From assembly GCA_030620915.1 (NCBI GenBank), contig JAUXIR010000160.1, positions 1-5,125 on the forward strand: a stretch of DNA of 5,125 bases. Reading direction: 5' to 3'. Positions 1 through 5,125 of the stretch are shown here, one piece after another. The first letter of the stretch is position 1. Each line of letters opens with the position of its first letter. A program made the position numbers and the translations under genes. Source of the stretch: Geopsychrobacter sp. (lineage in GTDB: Bacteria; Desulfobacterota; Desulfuromonadia; Desulfuromonadales; Geopsychrobacteraceae). A model generated the notes under the pieces. The model was not told the origin of the DNA. It saw only the letters and a list, made by a program, of their open reading frames with translations, and did no database searches.

Positions 1-358
1 AGCGCTGAGTATATGCCGTTGGAGACGCTTGGCAAAAGGTCTGGGGGAGCAACAGGTTTTCCTTGAGACTGCCGGCAAAAACCGTCGTCTGCTGCGGCAT
101 AAACGCCACCTTGCGCCGCAACTGGCGCACGGGATAGCTCGACAAGGGCTTCCCGCGCCGAACGACCTGGCCTGCATCCGGCTCATCGAGTCGATTGAGC
201 AGGCGCAGAAGAGTGCTCTTTCCACCGCCGCTCGGGCCGATGATGGCACTCAGCCGACCCTCTTCAAAACAAGCCTCGAGCTGACGCAGGATTGTTACTT
301 CGCCGCCATCGTCGAGGGTCTGACGTCGGTGAATATTATGCAGTTCAAACTCATACAT
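1..358 (-). CDS. ABC transporter ATP-binding protein, FetA/YbbL-like (partial, C-terminus off the left edge)
   Basis: Reading the minus strand from the ATG at 358 gives 119 residues with no stop before the window edge. Residues 41-49 are a clear Walker A loop (GPSGGGKST). A Q-loop region follows at about residues 85-91 (AFMPQQT), and then VFAGSLKENLLLP at 93-105, the stretch that usually contacts the membrane partner. The signature motif, Walker B and H-loop would lie outside the window. It is therefore the nucleotide-binding subunit of a transporter, acting at the inner face of the cytoplasmic membrane. The short N-terminus and the MPQQTTVFAGSLKENL pattern resemble FetA/YbbL, the ATPase paired with the permease FetB and linked to iron homeostasis in E. 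coli; PstB-like ATPases are the alternative. A permease gene would be expected to the left. An in-frame TGA at 370-368 makes 358 the first possible ATG. The ABC fold is certain and the subfamily is a moderate inference. Confidence 0.9.
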   Translation of the reverse strand, partial: MYEFELHNIHRRQTLDDGGEVTILRQLEACFEEGRLSAIIGPSGGGKSTLLRLLNRLDEPDAGQVVRRGKPLSSYPVRQLRRKVAFMPQQTTVFAGSLKENLLLPQTFCQASPTAYTQR

Positions 359-377
359 ATTAGGTGCTCATTCCTCC
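359..377 (-). promoter_or_regulatory. Ribosome-binding site of the ABC gene, oddly spaced, with a 3-codon reading frame
   Basis: The minus strand carries a strong Shine-Dalgarno core, GGAGGA (377-372), but it lies 13 nt from the ABC start codon, longer than the usual 5-9. Between them is a minimal reading frame ATG-AGC-ACC-TAA (371-360), whose ATG directly abuts the Shine-Dalgarno core. That zero spacing argues against efficient use. No better start exists in the ABC frame, so the long spacing may simply mean a modest initiation rate. Confidence 0.4.
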
Positions 378-449
378 GGACTGAAAAACCTCATCAGCAT
401 AACAGCTTGACGGCAACAGGCACAGCCTTGTCGTTTCTATTCGACCTGT

Positions 450-478
450 GTTATCTAATTGAGGACTCAACCAGTCAA
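450..478 (-). promoter_or_regulatory. Candidate sigma70-type promoter for the ABC gene
   Basis: On the minus strand a TTGACT box (478-473, 5 of 6 to the -35 consensus) is followed after exactly 17 nt by GATAAC (455-450, 4 of 6 to the -10 consensus). Transcription would start near position 443 and leave a leader of roughly 85 nt before the ABC start. It is the best box pair I found in the divergent gap. It was found by eye and has not been tested. Confidence 0.45.
459..470. promoter_or_regulatory. Candidate operator palindrome in the ABC promoter spacer
   Basis: TTGAG-GA-CTCAA is a perfect inverted repeat with 5-bp arms and a 2-bp centre. It lies entirely inside the 17-bp spacer between the proposed -35 and -10 boxes of the ABC gene and 34 bp upstream of the MoxR start codon. 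A dimeric repressor bound here would block the ABC promoter and could also affect the divergent operon. Short palindromes do occur by chance, so the location is the main argument. Confidence 0.35.
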
Positions 479-503
479 CTATCATCTAACCTTGAGGCTT
501 ACC

Positions 504-1565
504 ATGAATATCGACCAGTTAAAAACCGTGCTGCGAGAGATTATCACCAAGACCGACCTCACCCCCTGTGTCGTCGGCCATCGTGGTGTCGGCAAAACGG
601 CTGCGATTGTTCAAGTATCAGCGGAGATCGATTTTGCCTACACCGCGCTGCGGCTTGGCCAGATGGAGGTCGGCGACCTGGTCGGCATCCCCTACCGTGA
701 TGGCGAAGTGATGCACTGGTCACGACCGAGCTGGTGGCCGGCAGCTGATATAAAGCAGACCTTGGTCCATTGTGATGAACTCAATCGCGCCCAGCAGGAA
801 GATACCCTGCAAGCCATTTTCCAGTTTGTCGAACCACCAGCACAGGGGCAACAACGCGCCCTGCACACCCATAAACTGGCAGCACAGCATCGCGTGGTGG
901 TGGCAATCAATCCGCCCGATGGCAGCTATCAGGTTGCCCCGCTGGATCGGGCCCTGCTCGACCGCATGATAGTGCTACAGGTTGAATCTGATGCCGAATG
1001 CTGGGGCCGCTATGCAAGCCGACAGGAGTTCGACCCGCAGATCCGTCACTTCATTGCGGGGAATAGCTCATTTCTGGCGACCGGCGCGGAGAGCTTCGAC
1101 CTGCAGATCGAGCCATCGGAACGTGCCTGGGAGATGGTCAGCACCCTTAAGCAGAACTGCCGCTTGCCGGCTGAGCTTGAGATGGAGGTCTATAGCGGGG
1201 TGGTCGGTCGCGAGGCGGCGGTCTGTTTTTTGAGTTGGTGTGCCGAGCAACGTCAGCGCCCCTTGAGCGCTGAGCAGGTTCTCAATAGCTGGGAACAGTT
1301 TGCCGATCAGGCCGCCAGTCAGCGCGATGATATTCAAGCCGCCTGCATGAGTGATCTGGCCGGCCACCTCAGCGATAAAATTCAACTGGACGCGGTCCAG
1401 CAGGATAATCTGGTGGCCTATATCGAAGTCCTGCCCCGTGACATGCGTTTTGGCTTCGTCAAGTCGTTGCTGCGTATTCCCGCCATTGCGACGATCCTCA
1501 GCCAGGATCGCTACGATCATGCCGTTCTCGACGCTATCAGCAAGATCAGCGAAGAAGTTGCCTAA
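504..1565 (+). CDS. MoxR-like AAA+ ATPase
   Basis: This 353-residue protein is a cytoplasmic AAA+ ATPase of the MoxR type. Walker A is GHRGVGKT at residues 25-32. Walker B is HCDELNRA around 89-96 with D91 and E92. Sensor 1 is the AINPP segment with N136. LDRALLDRM at 147-155 supplies arginine-finger candidates (R149, R154), and PSERAWE at 204-210 carries a likely sensor-2 arginine (R207). The C-terminal 145 residues are predicted lid and helical tail. MoxR ATPases usually form hexamers and, with a VWA partner, remodel or activate client proteins. The next gene, 15 bp on, encodes a VWA protein, which supports this role. I chose the ATG at 504, preceded by TTGAGG at a 6-nt spacing; a TTG at 459 would add 15 unremarkable residues. 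The client is unknown. Confidence 0.9.
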   Translation: MNIDQLKTVLREIITKTDLTPCVVGHRGVGKTAAIVQVSAEIDFAYTALRLGQMEVGDLVGIPYRDGEVMHWSRPSWWPAADIKQTLVHCDELNRAQQEDTLQAIFQFVEPPAQGQQRALHTHKLAAQHRVVVAINPPDGSYQVAPLDRALLDRMIVLQVESDAECWGRYASRQEFDPQIRHFIAGNSSFLATGAESFDLQIEPSERAWEMVSTLKQNCRLPAELEMEVYSGVVGREAAVCFLSWCAEQRQRPLSAEQVLNSWEQFADQAASQRDDIQAACMSDLAGHLSDKIQLDAVQQDNLVAYIEVLPRDMRFGFVKSLLRIPAIATILSQDRYDHAVLDAISKISEEVA

Positions 1566-1580
1566 GAGCGGGATCTTTAA

Positions 1581-2726
1581 ATGCGCGCTCTAGAAGACAG
1601 CATCGTACGACTATTGAAACAGCGACCATTTTATGGCGAGTTTCTGTTGCTATGCCGACGTCAGAAGCTGGTTGGGTCGGCGCCGGCTGGCGTGACCCTG
1701 CGTGATGGTATCCCGATACTGGCGGTCAACCTTGAGAGCTTTGCGCTCTTTTCAGCAGACGAACAACAGGCCCTGCTTGAACATCTGACCAAACATCTAC
1801 TCCATCTTCACCCCTGTCGGCGGCGTGAGCGTCGGCAACAGAGCTGGGACCTGGCCTGTGATCTGGCGATCAACGGTTCGATCGCCAACCTGCCGCCCGA
1901 ATCCCCTATCCCGGCTCGCCTGCGGTTGCCGGATCATCTCTCAGCCGAAGAGTATTACGACCGCTTGCCGCAAATCGCCCTGCTCGGCAATCACAGCGGT
2001 GAGGCTGAAGGGGATGGCCCGTCGGAACAACAGGTGCCTCAACCGATCGATGACCATCAGATCTGGCAGCAGGCAGACCGCACTCCGCGACAGCTGTCGG
2101 AACAGCTGGTGCGCCACATGGTCAAAACCGCGCTCAAAAAATGTCACCAGGAAATCCCCGGTGAGCTGGAATCGCTGCTGAAACCCTTTCTGGCGCCGCC
2201 AACCATCCCCTGGCAACAGATACTGCGGCAGTTCGTTGGCAGTGCAGGACGAATAGGTCGCCGCAGCACCTGGAAGCGCAGCCATCGCCGTTTCGGCCAC
2301 AGGACTCCAGGTATCCGCAAAAAACCACGCCTGAATCTGCTGGTTGCTATCGATGTCAGTGATTCGACCGATCAACAACTGCTACGGGAAGCCTTTGCCG
2401 GCGAACTGCTGCGGATCGCCCGTGGGCGTGAGAGCCGCCTGACTGTTCTCTATACCGGCAGTCGTATTCAAAGAGTTGAAACATTCACCGGCACACCACA
2501 AACCGTCGAGGTCTACGCGGGTGGCGGTTATACGGACCTGCGCCCGGCCTTTGACTATGCGCGGAAGATGGTTCCACCACCGGCTGCGATTATCTACTTG
2601 ACCGATGGTTTTGGTCAGGCTCCGCAGCGCGGAGACTTCCCGACCCTCTGGGTCCTGACCGAAGATGGTCAGATGCCGGCAGAATGGGGCGTTGAGTTAC
2701 GGCTACAACAGATGGAGACCATATGA
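1581..2726 (+). CDS. DUF2201-type protein: degenerate metallopeptidase-like domain plus VWA domain
   Basis: This 381-residue protein has the two-part layout of the DUF2201 family. The N-terminal part (about 1-130) matches the putative metallopeptidase region: LLEHLTKHLLHLH (65-77), SWDLACDLAIN (88-98) and LSAEEYYDRLP (120-130). In active relatives the first segment would be HExxH; here it is H68-L-T-K-H72, so the catalytic glutamate is replaced by leucine. A variable polar linker (131-170), a helical part and a basic TWKRSHRRF-type segment (230-238) lead to the VWA domain (about 250-381). That domain keeps a full MIDAS: DVSDS (D258, S260, S262), T318 in GGGYTDL, and D342 in YLTDG. The protein should bind a divalent metal and a protein ligand, and act with the MoxR ATPase encoded just upstream. 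The start has GGGA 7 nt upstream, and its stop overlaps the next start. Proteolytic activity is unlikely; the partner role is inferred. Confidence 0.85.
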   Translation: MRALEDSIVRLLKQRPFYGEFLLLCRRQKLVGSAPAGVTLRDGIPILAVNLESFALFSADEQQALLEHLTKHLLHLHPCRRRERRQQSWDLACDLAINGSIANLPPESPIPARLRLPDHLSAEEYYDRLPQIALLGNHSGEAEGDGPSEQQVPQPIDDHQIWQQADRTPRQLSEQLVRHMVKTALKKCHQEIPGELESLLKPFLAPPTIPWQQILRQFVGSAGRIGRRSTWKRSHRRFGHRTPGIRKKPRLNLLVAIDVSDSTDQQLLREAFAGELLRIARGRESRLTVLYTGSRIQRVETFTGTPQTVEVYAGGGYTDLRPAFDYARKMVPPPAAIIYLTDGFGQAPQRGDFPTLWVLTEDGQMPAEWGVELRLQQMETI

Positions 2727-3133
2727 GCGATACAGATCTGCAACCGATAACCGAACAGAGCCTGCAAGCCCACCTGGAAGCGCTCGGAGCGCGAGTGATG
2801 ACCAGGTCCGGCCGTAACGAGCATTACGGGGCGCCGCGTGAGTTCTCCTTTGAAGTCAAAGCAATCTTTGCCAACGGCCTCGGTTTGCATATCCTCGCCC
2901 GCCAGCACAACTACCGCGACCCCTGGGAAGCCGTAGGAAAGATCAACGAACTGGTCGATGTCTCGCTGCTCAAGGATGGAGCCTACGCCGAGCTCCCTCA
3001 GGGGTTCGACTTCTTCCAGATGCGCGATACTGAAGAGGCTGTCGACTGGGGCACATTCTGCTCGCTCGCCAACTGTGTTGCGACAGTCAATCCAAAGATT
3101 TATCGCCTGCAACAACTGACTGGCGACCTCTAA
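2723..3133 (+). CDS. Unrecognised 136-residue protein, third gene of the MoxR-VWA operon
   Basis: I do not recognise this protein. It is real: its ATG overlaps the stop of the VWA gene (ATGA at 2723-2726), GGAG lies 5 nt upstream, and codon use matches its neighbours. It has no signal peptide and no membrane segment, so it should be cytoplasmic. The first 25 residues look helical (TEQSLQAHLEALGARV). A central mixed region follows (EFSFEVKAIFANGLGLHILARQ, about 40-61), possibly beta strands, then WEAVGKINELVDVSLL (68-83) and an aromatic GFDFFQM stretch (93-99). Two cysteines, at 112 and 118 in FCSLANCVA, are six residues apart; without further ligands they do not make a metal site. Translational coupling to the VWA gene suggests matched production, fitting an adaptor, inhibitor or client of the MoxR-VWA pair. 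That is inference only. Confidence 0.85.
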   Translation: MSDTDLQPITEQSLQAHLEALGARVMTRSGRNEHYGAPREFSFEVKAIFANGLGLHILARQHNYRDPWEAVGKINELVDVSLLKDGAYAELPQGFDFFQMRDTEEAVDWGTFCSLANCVATVNPKIYRLQQLTGDL

Positions 3134-3178
3134 GCCCGCGGCCTAATATCCCGGAGCCACCTTCAAGGCCGCCGACGG

Positions 3179-3217
3179 GCGGGTTGACAAGAAAAAATCG
3201 ACTTTACCGCTTTTTTT
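3179..3217 (+). terminator. Probable intrinsic terminator of the MoxR-VWA operon
   Basis: GCGG+GTTGA (3179-3187) pairs with TCGAC (3198-3202) and CCGC (3207-3210), including one G-U pair and a 4-nt bulge (TTTA, 3203-3206). The loop is A-rich. Seven T residues (3211-3217) follow the stem directly, and it lies 45 bp after the last stop of the operon, where a terminator is expected. The bulge weakens the stem, and an upstream stem using 3176-3180 would compete with it. Confidence 0.45.
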
Positions 3218-3357
3218 CTAACATATCCTTAATTCATTACCGGCGTTGTGTTAAACTCTCTTCGTGAGTCTCGGTCAATGTTTCAGGCATCGGCCCTTTA
3301 ACTGCCTGGGCTGGTCAAAAAAACAACTCAAATCAAGCTGTTTGACACATTTTTAAC

Positions 3358-3397
3358 AAAAAAACCAAGACCATTTTTCCCGGCGAGGATGGTCTTG
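3358..3397 (-). terminator. Leftward-facing terminator-like hairpin
   Basis: CAAGACCAT (3366-3374) and ATGGTCTTG (3389-3397) form a perfect 9-bp stem with a 14-nt loop. Read on the minus strand, the stem is followed after one base by seven T residues (3364-3358), the usual form of an intrinsic terminator. On the plus strand no T-run follows, so it should not stop the response-regulator transcript. Both flanking genes run rightward, so it would stop antisense transcripts coming from the regulator gene before they enter the MoxR-VWA operon. It could equally serve as a structured element of the regulator's leader. Confidence 0.45.
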
Positions 3398-3408
3398 ATC
3401 GGCGACTG

Positions 3409-3445
3409 GCGAAACCTTGGGGACTGTTTCGCGTGAAGGAATCCC
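3409..3445 (+). promoter_or_regulatory. Potential pseudoknot enclosing the ribosome-binding site of the response regulator gene
   Basis: GCGAAAC (3409-3415) pairs perfectly with GTTTCGC (3426-3432), a 7-bp stem with a 10-nt loop. GGGA inside the loop (3420-3423) is complementary to TCCC (3442-3445), which lies between the Shine-Dalgarno AAGGA (3436-3440) and the ATG at 3447. Together they make an H-type pseudoknot with connecting loops of 4, 2 and 9 nt, which is sterically reasonable. The 9-nt loop holds the Shine-Dalgarno sequence. If formed, it would limit ribosome access. It does not match the conserved core of the cyclic di-GMP-I riboswitch. The pairing is visible in the sequence; the regulatory role is inferred. 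Confidence 0.35.
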
Positions 3446-3446
3446 G

Positions 3447-5125
3447 ATGAGCGACAGACCGATCCGCATCCTGACCATTGACGACGAAGAAAACATTCGC
3501 ACCAGTTTTCGTCTCTATCTCGAAGATTTTGATTATGAGGTTATCGAGGCAAAAAACGGTCGTGAGGGTCTGGAACTTTTCGCACGCGAAAAACCGGATC
3601 TGGTGCTTTGTGATCTGCGCATGCCCGAAGTCGATGGCCTTGAAGTCCTCTCAAAGATTCGCGAACAGTCTCCCGACACCCCGATCATCGTGGCATCGGG
3701 CACCGGGGTCATTGGCGATGCCATTGAAGCCGTACGACGTGGTGCCTGGAACTATCTGCTCAAGCCGATCCAGGATCTTTCAACCCTACAGCACGCCATT
3801 GATCAGGCCCTTGAAAGGGCGAGCCTGATTCGCGAAAATCGTGCATATCAGGAACGCCTGGAAGATGAGGTCATCTCGCGCACCGATGATCTGCAACGGG
3901 CGATGGATAACCTGAACAAGACCCACCAGCAGATCAAGCTGAGCGAAGCACGCTATCGATCAATTTACGAAAACCTGCAGGACGTTTACTTTGAAATTCT
4001 GCCAGGCGGTGAAATCCGCGAACTCAGCCCATCGATCGAACAAATATCTACCTACACACGTCAAGAATTGATCGGCACCAGTGTCTGGCAATATTATCCG
4101 CGCAGCGATGATCGCGAGCAACTTTTCAATGAACTGAATACACGTGGCTTTGTTGCCGATTATGAGCTTCACTTGCGGGATAAGGGAGGGAAAATTATCC
4201 CCTGTTCGATGAACGCTCGCCTGCTGCCTGAAGAAGATGGCCGCCCGGCGATCATCTGCGGCACCTTACGCGATATCAGCGAACGTAAGTTGGCCGAGGC
4301 GCACATCGAACGCCTTGCTTACTACGATGCCCTGACCGACTTACCGAACCGCCGCCTGCTGATCGACCGCCTCGAGCGCGACCTGGCCCGGGCCCGACGC
4401 CACAAACACTTTGGCGCCATGCTTTTTCTTGACCTGGATCGCTTCAAAAACATCAATGACTCCCTCGGTCACCATGTCGGTGACGCGCTTCTCCAGGAAG
4501 TCGCCCGACGCTTGACCTGTGACCTGCGACTTGAAGATACGGTCTCAAGGCTGGGGGGTGACGAATTCATCATGCTGCTGTCGGACATGGGGAATGAACC
4601 GAGCAACGCGGCATCACAATCCCAGGCCAAAGCCGAACAGGTCCAGAAAAATCTATCCAAACCATATAAGGTTCTTGGCCATGATCTCCACATCACCCCA
4701 AGCATCGGCGTAGCCATCTTCCCCTCCGATGATGACCCCAACGAAGACAGTAATGACATTTTACGCCATGCCGATACGGCTATGTACCGTGCCAAGGATG
4801 ATGGCCGAGATGCCATCCGCTTCTTTTTACCCAGCATGCAGGCTGCCGCCGATCAGCGACTGGGGATTGAAAAAGACTTGCGTTTCGCCCTGGAACGCCA
4901 GGAGATGTCGCTGTTCTTCCAGCCGCAAGTCGACCGTGAAGGTCGAATCGTCGGGGCAGAAACCCTGCTGCGCTGGCTACATCCCGAAAAGGGCTATATC
5001 TCCCCTGCCGAATTCATCCCGGTTGCCGAAGCGACCGGACTGATCCTGCCGATCGGGCTCTGGGTCCTCGAGATGTCATGCCGCCAGATCAAGGCATGGA
5101 GCGATCAGGGGCTTTCGATCGGCCA
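3447..5125 (+). CDS. Response regulator with REC, PAS, GGDEF and EAL domains (partial, C-terminus off the right edge)
   Basis: The frame is open for 559 codons to the window edge. REC spans about 5-122: acidic pocket D12/D13, phospho-acceptor D56 in LCDLRMPEVDG, S84, and K106 in LLKP. The SGTGVIGDAIEAVRRGAWNYLLKPI pattern resembles RssB-type receivers. A helical, probably coiled-coil linker (about 115-168) leads to PAS (about 168-285, ending GTLRDISERK). GGDEF covers about 290-460: LDLDRFKNIND with metal ligand D329, intact G370-GDEF, and an RxxD inhibitory site (R361-L-E-D364) five residues before it. So the cyclase should be active and inhibited by its product. EAL begins near 470 (FFQPQVD, then E505-T-L-LRW and FIPVAEATGL); ETL in place of EAL is a tolerated variant, but most catalytic residues lie beyond the edge. 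The protein should make, and perhaps break down, cyclic di-GMP in the cytoplasm in response to a histidine kinase. AAGGA lies 6 nt before the ATG. Confidence 0.95.
   Translation, partial: MSDRPIRILTIDDEENIRTSFRLYLEDFDYEVIEAKNGREGLELFAREKPDLVLCDLRMPEVDGLEVLSKIREQSPDTPIIVASGTGVIGDAIEAVRRGAWNYLLKPIQDLSTLQHAIDQALERASLIRENRAYQERLEDEVISRTDDLQRAMDNLNKTHQQIKLSEARYRSIYENLQDVYFEILPGGEIRELSPSIEQISTYTRQELIGTSVWQYYPRSDDREQLFNELNTRGFVADYELHLRDKGGKIIPCSMNARLLPEEDGRPAIICGTLRDISERKLAEAHIERLAYYDALTDLPNRRLLIDRLERDLARARRHKHFGAMLFLDLDRFKNINDSLGHHVGDALLQEVARRLTCDLRLEDTVSRLGGDEFIMLLSDMGNEPSNAASQSQAKAEQVQKNLSKPYKVLGHDLHITPSIGVAIFPSDDDPNEDSNDILRHADTAMYRAKDDGRDAIRFFLPSMQAAADQRLGIEKDLRFALERQEMSLFFQPQVDREGRIVGAETLLRWLHPEKGYISPAEFIPVAEATGLILPIGLWVLEMSCRQIKAWSDQGLSIG

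Larger units (their letters stand above)
3134..3446. other. 313-bp gene-free region between the MoxR-VWA operon and the response regulator
   Basis: No convincing reading frame lies here. The left part is GC-rich and can fold: GCCCG+CGGCC (3134-3143) pairs with GGCCG (3167-3171) and CGGGC (3176-3180), with a 4-nt bulge, competing with the terminator at 3179. From about 3190 the DNA becomes AT-rich, with A6 (3192-3197), T7 (3211-3217) and two identical C-A7-C tracts (3316-3324 and 3357-3365) set 41 bp apart, close to four helical turns, so the DNA may be bent. A 6-bp hairpin (3284-3289 with 3303-3308) falls between. I found no strong plus-strand promoter. The closest is an extended -10-like TGTTAAACT at 3249-3257 lacking a good -35. 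The separate entries give the better supported elements. Confidence 0.6.

Noticed and set aside
428..459. A plus-strand promoter for the MoxR operon made of TTGTCG (428-433) and TCTAAT (454-459)
   Set aside because: The -10-like box is good, but the spacing is 20 bp and the -35 match is poor, so I could not support it.
459..503. An upstream TTG start adding 15 residues to the MoxR protein
   Set aside because: The ATG at 504 has a Shine-Dalgarno at good spacing and begins just before the expected N-terminal helix; the extension carries no family-like sequence.
29..700. A 223-codon open frame on the plus strand spanning the ABC gene and the start of the MoxR gene
   Set aside because: It runs antisense to a clear ABC ATPase with Walker A and then out of frame through the MoxR Walker A region, and its translation looks like no known protein.
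1068..1520. A 150-codon minus-strand frame inside the MoxR gene
   Set aside because: It is fully antisense to the C-terminal part of a well supported ATPase and has no sign of a start signal of its own.
2669..3115. A 148-codon minus-strand frame opposite the small third gene
   Set aside because: It overlaps the end of the VWA gene and lies opposite a gene with a proper ribosome-binding site and a coupled start; it is a shadow of that gene's codon bias.
3184..3189. TTGACA as a -35 box of a promoter for the response regulator (another copy is at 3342-3347)
   Set aside because: Neither TTGACA has an acceptable -10 box at 16-18 bp; the first is also inside the proposed terminator stem.
3252..3278. 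A sigma28-like promoter (TAAA, 15 nt, then a GCCGATAA-like box)
   Set aside because: The downstream box TCGGTCAA matches only 4 of 8 positions, which is expected by chance.
3260..3446. A cyclic di-GMP riboswitch upstream of the GGDEF-EAL gene
   Set aside because: I looked for the conserved core of the GEMM-I class and did not find it; only generic hairpins and a possible pseudoknot are visible.

Overview
The window is bacterial chromosomal DNA, moderately GC-rich and densely coded, with short intergenic gaps and Shine-Dalgarno starts. The protein styles (an RssB-like receiver fused to PAS-GGDEF-EAL, and a MoxR ATPase paired with a DUF2201-type VWA protein) suggest a Gram-negative proteobacterium, possibly of the Desulfuromonas/Pelobacter kind. 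That taxonomic guess rests on general resemblance only and is weak. I see no mobile element, CRISPR array, tRNA or rRNA.

Layout. (1) Positions 1-358, minus strand: the N-terminal 119 residues of an ABC transporter ATPase, probably of the FetA/YbbL type, cut by the left edge. (2) Positions 359-503: a divergent intergenic region with a good sigma70-like promoter for the ABC gene and a perfect 5+5 bp palindrome lying in that promoter's spacer. (3) Positions 504-3133, plus strand: a tight three-gene operon of a MoxR-like AAA+ ATPase (353 aa), a DUF2201-type protein with a degenerate metallopeptidase-like domain plus a VWA domain (381 aa), and an unrecognised 136 aa protein whose start overlaps the preceding stop (ATGA). 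(4) Positions 3134-3446: 313 bp without a gene, holding a probable operon terminator, a leftward-facing terminator-like hairpin and a structured leader. (5) Positions 3447-5125, plus strand: a response regulator with REC, PAS, GGDEF and the beginning of an EAL domain, cut by the right edge.

How the genes may work together. MoxR ATPases paired with VWA proteins are known as chaperone-like or assembly machines acting on a target protein or complex. Here the third, translationally coupled small protein is the natural candidate for an adaptor, substrate or effector, but nothing in its sequence proves this. The response regulator is a separate unit that should turn phosphorylation and PAS signals into changes in cyclic di-GMP. 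Its leader can form a pseudoknot around the ribosome-binding site. The least explained part of the window is the MoxR / inactive-protease-VWA / small-protein operon.
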